From assembly GCA_000310025.1 (NCBI GenBank), contig FN649752.1, forward strand, positions 993,138 to 1,013,638: a stretch of 20,501 nucleotides of DNA, read 5' to 3'. Made by a program: the position numbers and the translations under genes. The notes beneath the pieces were generated by a model. It did not search any database and was not told the DNA's origin. It saw only the letters and a list, made by a program, of their open reading frames with translations. The stretch comes from Ectocarpus siliculosus. Lineage: Eukaryota; Sar; Phaeophyceae; Ectocarpales; Ectocarpaceae. Within the stretch, counting starts at the first letter, position 1; every line of letters starts with the position of its first letter. This document shows, one piece after another, positions 9,523 to 18,500 of the stretch.

Positions 9523-12500
9523 GTACGGTTCGAGACTAGTTCTGCGCTGCTGCTGTGGAACATGGGCACACTGGACCCATGCCCGTTTGCTTGTTTGATG
9601 TGTGATTGGCGCTCGTCAGCTGTTTGTGTGTGGAACATACACCATATGGCCGTTTTGCCCCACCACCCCCATCCTCCGCGTTCGTTTTCAAAAATTGGGC
9701 CATGCATTCAACACAACTCGGTGAACGACCTAGATGCCTGTACATACATCCAGCCATCTTTCCCAAATTACGCTTAGGCCGCCTGATATCCATCTGTCCC
9801 TCCCCCCGCTTCGACGGCTCCCGTGTGGCCGGCGGCCCCTTTATCTCGTGCGTTTGTTTGCCTCCTTCTCTGCCAGCGAGAGAAAAACCTTCTGGGTACT
9901 GCCTACAACTGGGAAGGTCACGCCCGACCCGCGAGCTTCGACGACGTCCAGCGGCGGCACCAGGCCTTGCCCGCCGACCAACTGGCTCGGGTAACGGCGC
10001 AATACCTGCGGCAGCAACAAGCGGTTGCTGCTGCGACGGATATCAGCACTAGCGGCGGCGGCGGCGGCGGCAGCGGCGATGCTGCAGGGGGCGGCAGCAG
10101 CAGCGGTACGGCGATCGTCGTACAGGAGCAGCCTCCTCCGCTGACGGGGCCGGGGGTGTCGCGGTCTTTGCTGTCCAGGGTAGAGCCCTTCAGCGAAGAC
10201 CGGGAGGCGAACGAGGTGCGTGCGCGCTTGTGTGTGCGTGTCAACTAGCATCGCCCCTTGCGCTTGTACAGCAGTAGATGGATAGCCGCGGGGCAAATAT
10301 CGTTGTTTTTCCGACGTTTTCTACTTCGCGGGTCCCCCGGACCGTTATGGAAAGGAGACTGGACGCCTCATGTACAGTCTGAGCGTGATGGAGCGCATGT
10401 GCCTTCTGTAGTTACCATCGACACCCCCACTGGTTGAACAACGAGTAGCAATCGTGGTAGAGAATTGCTTACAAACCTCGTCCCTACATTTTCGATTATA
10501 GTAGCAAGACCGCGGTACCGGCTGACCCGATGACAATATGCAGCCTTTGCTGTGTCTTGGGGGCAGGTTCTCGAGTCATCTCCGCGAATCACCGGAAGCC
10601 AGTCTTTGGGTCAGCGAGAGAGGGCGTGGAAGTTGCCAAATTCGCACAATACCCCTTGTGAAGGACAGAGTTCCATTATATATGAACATATGCGCGTACA
10701 TAGTTTTTTTGTGGGCATGACCAACATTTTGTGTGTTGTCGCTACTTGTAGTAGCGCGCTTCGCTACAATACTCGAGCCGTGTCGACGGCGGCGGCGTTG
10801 TCGCCAAGCCCGTGGTATCGAATGAATACGTTCCCATCCCACACCGCCCGCCTGTTCATTCAACGTCGCCAAAAAAGTACGTAGAGGGACCGACCGCGTT
10901 TGCCTACCTTCGGAACGGGTTTATACCTGTACCAGTATCAAGGAGGGTAAAGGGGTGTCCTACTGCTGTACGGCATCGTCTCTCTTGCTGTCACAGTCAC
11001 ACATGTTTGCTTGGGTCTGTGATTCCTGATGACGCAAAACGATGTTAACCTCGCCACTACTTCTGTCGGCTGCTTCTCTTGAAATACTTGCTGGTATTGA
11101 CCCGTCACTACACTCGTTTCTGTTGCTTGTCTGGAATGCTTGCTGGTTGTCGGTGGGGGGTGGTTTCTTCGAACATCTACACACAGAGAGCCCGCACGCG
11201 CTGCGCCACCCGCGTGGTCGAAGCGTGCATCGAGAGCGTGCGCGTGCGGGCCAGCGCCAGGAAGGTTTACAGCGATCTGGCGACCGTCAAGAGCAAGCTC
11301 GAGGCGCTGGAGCTCGATGCCGCCAGCGAGGCCCGCGCAATCGCGAGCGCGGCGGGTTCTGCCACGCGGGGGCGTTGCCGGGCGGCGCTGGTGCCCGGCC
11401 AGGAGAGCCAGGCGGAGCTCACGAGGTGCGAGAAGGAAAATTCTCCGACCCACTGGCGGGAAATTTAGGGTGTTTTTTTTTCGGCTGGGACGACGTGACG
11501 GCTTTGATGCCGAAGGCATGCCTTGCCCAGCCAGATTAGTGACCCTTTTTTTGGTCATGGTGGCTGGATCTGTTTCGTCACACGCGTTTCACAACAAAGA
11601 GTCTCTTCAGCTACCATTAAATAGACGCTTCACCAACATACACCTTTTTTGTGGTTGCATGGTACCATGATTTCTGCCGTGTGCCTGCTCACTGGTGTAT
11701 ATTCTCGACGACACTGAAAGATGAAAAATCGACCTACAGCAGAATTTCCTCGTGATTCGCGCCCCCCCTCCGCGGTTCAGCGTTCCCGTACCCCCTTAGG
11801 GTAGGTCTTAACGAAGAAATCAGATCACGAAATCACATTCAGATTTGGTTATAAGACCGGAAGATCCAAAGAACTCTGTTTTTGATTGGGCAGAAAGTTC
11901 TTCCGCCGGTCTCCTCTTTAGGACTTACACAGGGCGGCCCAAACCTAAATCGGGACTTGAAAAATGGTGAAATAATTTGATCAGATCCCGATGTGGGTGA
12001 ACCGTAACCAACTTCGAACATTAGCGGTCGACTCGCATGCACGGCGCGTGCCCACCTACCCCTATCCACACGAACTCCATCCACCGCCGATCACAGAGGA
12101 GAGAGAGAGTATACAAAGCCAACCCAATGGGAGGGTGCGCATCGTTGTTGCACGTGACTGGCGCCGAAAAGAAACGTGTGTGGGGTGTGTTGGTCTGTGG
12201 GGCATTCTCGCGTGGGTTGTCGAACCTCAAATGCACAGACGAATTGGTGGCTTTCCGTCGGACGAGGCTCGATTCAAAGTCTCACATGCATAGACATCGT
12301 GTCAGTACCGCACAGAGGCCATGTACGCGTTTGGTGTGTGCTTCTCGGGAGCGATAGCCCCCCATGTGGTGTGGCCACGTCACGACAGCAATCTGGTAGT
12401 TGGCAAGCGGCGGACCTCTCGGGTTGTTCGCGGTGGACTGCAGAGATTCGTTTCCATTCGGCAGATCTACCGTTAAGACACACAGGCCGTTTCAGTTCGG

Positions 12501-15500
12501 ATTTGGGTAGATCCGACTCTTGTGTTCTTATGTCGAAATGTGATTTCGAGATCTGATTTCTTCGTTACGACCTACCCGTACCCTTCCTTGTCATCATCTC
12601 CATCGGCGTCCCCCCCCCTGTTTCTACCCTTACCACTGCTGCTGTTGCTGCTGTTACGTTGTCACAATCTCCATCTACGCCCCTCCCCTCTGGTTTAACC
12701 TTACCACCGCTGCTGTTGCATTTGCTGCCAACTGCTGTTGCCGCACAATAATTTCCCGAGAAGGCTAGCCTTGAGACGACAGCGAGAGGAGCTGCTGGCA
12801 CGAGAGGTGGTGTTGCCCGAGGAAGTGACGCTGGCTGAGGACGAGAAAGACGCCGCGCTTGCCGAGGCGAGACAGCGAGGCGCGATGCACAACTCTCTCA
12901 CTCGCTACGCCGGCAAGGTCGGTTGGATCCTGCATTTTTCTCTTGATTGAGCCTGACACATCTTGAGCCGGTTTATGGAGTCGTTTTTGGTAAACGAAAA
13001 AATGACCGAACATCGATTGTTATATGTGTTTTCTGTTCCGGCATTTTCGATTTTCATACATCGTGTGTTTGCTAGAAGCCTTTTTTTTTACTTGACACAG
13101 TAGAGGGGGGGCAAAGAAGGAAGGAGCTGCCTGTTGTATGGCCTTCCTCTCTGAGCATGACCCCACCTCGTTCGTCCATGTAGACCGTGATGTGTACCCG
13201 GGAGGTGTCTTGTGTTACTTTTTATGGGTGTTTTTTCTTTGGGATTCCTGCCGGGAGTTTGGGTTGGTTTGTCTCCCAAGCGTCCCAATGTACAGCTCAA
13301 TCGCTCTGTCCCTATCTTTGTTTGCTGACATGTTCGGCGGTAGGGATGGGGGGGCTAGAAAGTTTCTGCTTGGTTCTTGGTTTTTGTCCGGATGCTGCGC
13401 CGTACGTGTACTAGGTGTACTCGATGCTGTGCGAGGCGTCAAGACTCTCGGTTGCATGGAACCCCATCGTTCTGTTCCAAGCGGGACTACGTTATGTACC
13501 GCTACAAAAAATGGTATCTAGCACCCGGTCGATGTTCCTCCTATGTCTCCCCTCGGAACATGTCATCAAGGAAGACAATAGCAACCACAACACCCCGCCG
13601 TAATTTTTTTTCCACGGGACATCAAATGGCTCGATCCCACCAGCCCAACCCCAACTCAACTCAACCGCACACGCTCACAAAACCTCAATCTGCGCCGCCA
13701 CCCTTTGATTCGTTCTTGCTCCACTCCCTCCACGCCACAAATTCGTTTTGCTCCCCGCCGTCTTGTGTTTCCTCCCCCCCCCCCGTCAGGCAGTGCCGAC
13801 GATACTGTCCAACAGGAGGGCGGGCGGCGCGCGCTTCGGCGGCGGCCGGATCGCGGGGCGCGTTCCGCTCCGTGGGGCCTCTTCGCGGCTGCTCGACGAC
13901 CGCATGCGGCCCCTCATCACGGCCAACGGGCACGGGGTGCACCCGGTGTTCTGCATCAAGTTCGACCGCACGGGGCAGTACATCTTCACGGGGGCGGACG
14001 ACGCGCTCGTCAAGGTATGTAATTGTACCGTCCGTGGTTCGTTTTCAGTAGAGAGTGCGTCTCTCCTGCTTTTGTTCTTGTCTGCTATGTAGAACGGCGG
14101 TACACGAGGTTGCTGTCACTTTGAGTATGTTCTGCTACCGGTTTTGGCAGACCCTTTGAAGGGCTGGGTACGCGGGTGATGTGTACTGGGGGGGGGGACG
14201 GAGGTTACGTACAAGGAACACCCCAGTCGGCATGCCCCGGCTGTTCCCTATCCCAACCCTTGATCCCAACCCCCCCACCCCCACCCCCTTCCGGAAGGTC
14301 TGGTCGGTGACCTCCGGCCGCCTGATGCTCTGCCTCCGGGGGCACGCGAGCGTGATCACGGACATGGACGTGAGCCCGGACAACTCGATGCTCGTCACCT
14401 CCTCCGACGACCGCAACATGCGGGTCTGGGACCCTCGCACGGGGGCGACGCTTACGGTGCTGCGGGGGCACACCGCCGCCGTCAACCTGGTGCGGTTCGC
14501 GCCGGGGGACAGCGTGGCCATGTCGGCTTCCGAAGACGGCACGTGCCGGGTGTGGGACCTTAGGGGCCAGGACAGGTAAGGGGGGGGTATGGTAGGGAAA
14601 GGCCTTTTTTTGCTTGCCTCAGGTAGGGAGGGGGGTAGGGAGAGGGCGTTGTTGCATTGTTCCTTTTTTGCTCGTCCCAGGTAGCCTTTGCAGGTGAAGG
14701 GGGGATAATAGGGAGAGGAAGTTGTTTGCTTGGCTTAAGTATGCGTTTCACCGTACGCGCCCCTTTTTTAGGCACGGTGCGCCGGGGATGGGAGTGGGGT
14801 CTGTCCCTCGTGCTTGTTCGCCTAGCGTGTATCGTCACTTTGTTAAGCCATTGAGCGCCGTTAGTTCGTGTGAACATCGCGTGCGTAGTTCCTGCTGAGC
14901 CGTATGCTGCTGCAGACCGGGGTAGACGGCGTTATGCAACGGGCTGCCACTTGGTTTATTCATGTTGGCGGTGCCCCCGGTGCTTGTCGATGGGTCGTTG
15001 GTCTTTCGCTGCGGTTCTTGTGCCCTCGTTAGCTTTGGTGCCATGCGTAGCGTAGCGTGTCGGCTTTGCACCTCTTGCTTTGCGAGTAGCAGCGCATGCT
15101 GTGGTGAACAATGGCCTTTCACACCCACGCTGCACTGCAGCAGCGGTGCTTGTCACATCCGTACATCGTGCGATCGATTTCTCCGCTTCAACAAACCATG
15201 TTCGTCCTTGCTTGCTCCCCCCCCGGTCGATGGTCTAACAACTGAGGAATGCAAAACATGAGTACCCCCTCCCCCCCCCGCGCGCTCTCGATCCAATCGG
15301 TTCCACCCCCCCCCAAAAAAAAAACAGCTTGGCGACGGAGGACGTCGTGCCGATAGTCCTCCCGCACACCAACGAGCAGGGGGGCATGATCCCGGTCATG
15401 TGCCTCTCGGTCAGCCCGGCGGGCAACCTCATCGCCGCCGGCTGCAGCGACGGCGCCGTCCGCGTGTGGGCCTACGGCGACTCCGACGACGACGCCGCCT

Positions 15501-18500
15501 GGGGCACTGGCAAGCACAACACCCGCCGCACCGGCCGCGACACCATCGGCCGCGGCGAGGTGTACAGGAGCGAGGCTCCCCGCCGGAGCATTCCCCCGAC
15601 CGTAGCGGCGGCGACGGGGCCGGTTCCAGTGGCAAGCGGAGGCGGGGCGCAAGCAGAGGTGCCGCCGGCGGTCCCGCCTCCGGCGGTGATCCCGCCCGAC
15701 GCTGTCCCAGAGAGTGGAGCGGCGGCGGCGGCGGCGGCGGCGGCGTTCGGGCTGGCGGGCGGAGAGAGCGGAGGCGCCAACGGGGCAGCGGCGGCGGCGG
15801 CGGTGGCGGCCGGTGGCGGCGGTTCTGCTGCTCTGCAGCCGCAACTGGCTCCTTGGGAAGGCGGATCGGGCGTGGGCGCTGCTGTGAATGGACCGTGGGG
15901 TGGTGAACTCGGGCCCGGTCAAGCGCCGCCCCCCCCGCGGCCCCCTCCTCCTCCTGCCACTCCGGCGGCCGTCGGAGAGGGAAGGGAGCGGCGGGGACGC
16001 TCGGCAAGCCGCGGTGGCGGTGGCGGTGACGGTGGTAATGATGAAGGCGGAGTCCTCGAAGTTCGCCTGGCCACCAAGCTGTTCGGTGAGGCTTGTGTGG
16101 AGTCAGTCTCTCTCTCTCTCATGGCTGCTTTTGCTGTGTGTGTGTTTCCGGGGATGGTTGCCGTGTCGTGCGTGGCGGAAAACAAGCGGCGGAACCGTTC
16201 GTTGTTGGCGAGTTCGTTCGTTCGGGCGTGCGCGTATGGCTTGGAGCTAGGTCCGGATCCGGAGACCTGGCGTTGTTACGTTAGCGGAGAGTGAACCGCT
16301 GCTTGGAGTCTTGACCTTGTCCTACCCAAAGAAGGCTATTGTATCTCCTGCAGAGAACCGCTACTGCCTGTCTTGCTTTGCTTGCCTCGCGTGTCGCGCT
16401 GGTCGTGGCGACCGACGAGAATGCGCCTTGCCGGCTGAAGTAAGGTGTCGCAAGGGCTGAACAGAACGCGCCTTTCAGCTCAAAGACAACAACCACACGC
16501 CAGCATATTGGCATCGCTTGCTTTCTTTTGAAACGTTTGTTATTCTAGCTTTTGAAGGTTCAATCTATTGATTTTTAGCCCCACGTAAGGTATACTACAG
16601 TCGTTGTACCAGCGCCGGATCGACCTGCTGAAAGGTTTGACAGCAGTCGATCGCGCAATACATCGTCTTCCACGACAGGCCATGTCAGCGGCATTACCGA
16701 CGCCCGCTTCAGTGGTCTAGGGGACCGAATCCTCACGGCGTCCATGGAGGACGGGACCGCCCGCGTGTACAGCTGGGGGCCGCGGTTCTCGAACGTGAAG
16801 CACGTCGTGCTCAAGGTCTGGAGAAATGAGTTTTTACACCTGGGCAATACACCGCGTATGCTATTGTGATAAAATTATTAATAGACCGCCTGTAATGCTA
16901 TTAGAGTAGACGAGTCTATTGCCGTCGGTAACGGCTATCGGTTGTTGGATTTTGCAAGTTCAGAGCTGTTTCCGCGCGTGATGTCGTCGCCGGTGTGGTT
17001 TTTTATTCTCGCGGCGGTTTGTTGTCCCTGACTCCGTGATTTCGGTTACTCTTCACTGTGTTTCCGCGTGAGACGTTGGCTCATCGTGACCCTATTGGTA
17101 TTGAGTGTACGTGTGGTCCAAGCTTAGTCTGTACAACCGAGTTGTTGAGGGGAGCCGTCCGGCCCTTGCCCGGGATACAAGGTGCCACAGGGTGTCAGTC
17201 GGAACGGTAAACGATGCTCTTGATAGCGCGGAGAACAAAGACGGAGACTTCTCAAGAGTACACGGTGTGCTGCGTGTCCATCCTCACATTGTGTGCCCCC
17301 CCCCGCCCCCGCAGCCATCAACGTAACCCCCACTTACCGTCACCCCGCTCCGCGACTCGCAGGTTTGCCGGCAGGATACCGCTGCGGCGGGAAGGGCGCG
17401 GGGCGGCGGCCGCGCGCGCGCGGGCGGGGCTGGCAAGAAATCCACGCTGGACGACGCCTGCTGGAGCTGCGACGACGACTTCATCGTCACCACGGAGAAG
17501 GCTCCCGCGCTCACCGGTGCTGCGGCGTCTCGGTCGCAAGAAGAGGCCACGTCTCAGTTCAAGGTGGGTGTTGTATTAGTGGTGAGCGTCGACGGCGATG
17601 CGTTCTTGGCAGGCGCCGAAGGAAAGAGACATAATGGCAGTCCTTTGTGGCGGAGTAGGTAACGCCGGCACACGTCATCGGGCTCTCCCCCTCCGTGTGT
17701 CGGTGTGTGTTTTGTTTGTTGGCATCGACCCGCGCTAGCCGGCTGACTAATGAAAAAGTCGTCAGCCGCACGTGTGTTTTTGAAGTTTGGTAGCATCGAC
17801 TGCCCACAATGGCCGAGGGGAAAACGTCAACCCCAGTCCTCGGCGGTACGAACGACATTGCGTACATGGCGCTTTTGGGTGTAAAGTCCGCGGGTGTATT
17901 AATATATTTCTATGCGCGCTTGGCCAGCGAGCGCGTGTGCGCGTGGGTTGGCTTGCGCTTACTCTTTCGGGGAGTGGGCAGGGAGGTCCGTTCTGGTGCG
18001 CATATTCGTGTGTAAGGCTACACTGTTACAACGGCATTAGCTGTCACCAGTAAAAATACCAACAGACATGCGAACAAGTAAGTACTCATTGCTCGACAAG
18101 CAAAAGACTCGGACCAGGGTTAGAAGCGACCCATACCCACCCTTACGACTACTGTGCCTCAGGTGTGGAGCAGCGAGACGGGGGCCCTTCTCCACACCGT
18201 CAAGGACGCCCACGCCAACACGGTCTCGGCGCTCATCCCCCACCCCTACGACCCGACGCGGCTTGCCTCGGTCGGTGCCGAGGGGACGGTGTGCACGTGG
18301 GACGTGGGGCGGGGGGGGGGGCGGCGGGTTCGGGCGTTCGAGAACATCCTGGCCGCGGGGCCCCAGTCGGAGCAGCTCCACCACGGCATGTCGGTCGCGG
18401 TGCTCGACGGGGTGTTCTCTCCCGACGGGAACTCTATCGCCGTCCCGGACGTGGTGAGTTGTTGTGTATGGGGGGGGCGGGGGGGCGGCGGTCGGGGGCT

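Noticed and set aside
12037-12556. Open frames inside the inverted-repeat element as a transposase
   Set aside because: Short, overlapping frames with no recognisable catalytic motif.
15188-15922. Long minus-strand open frame (244 codons) opposite exon 7
   Set aside because: Arg-rich product of GC-rich codons. The plus strand here encodes a recognised WD blade with matching splice sites, so this is a shadow.
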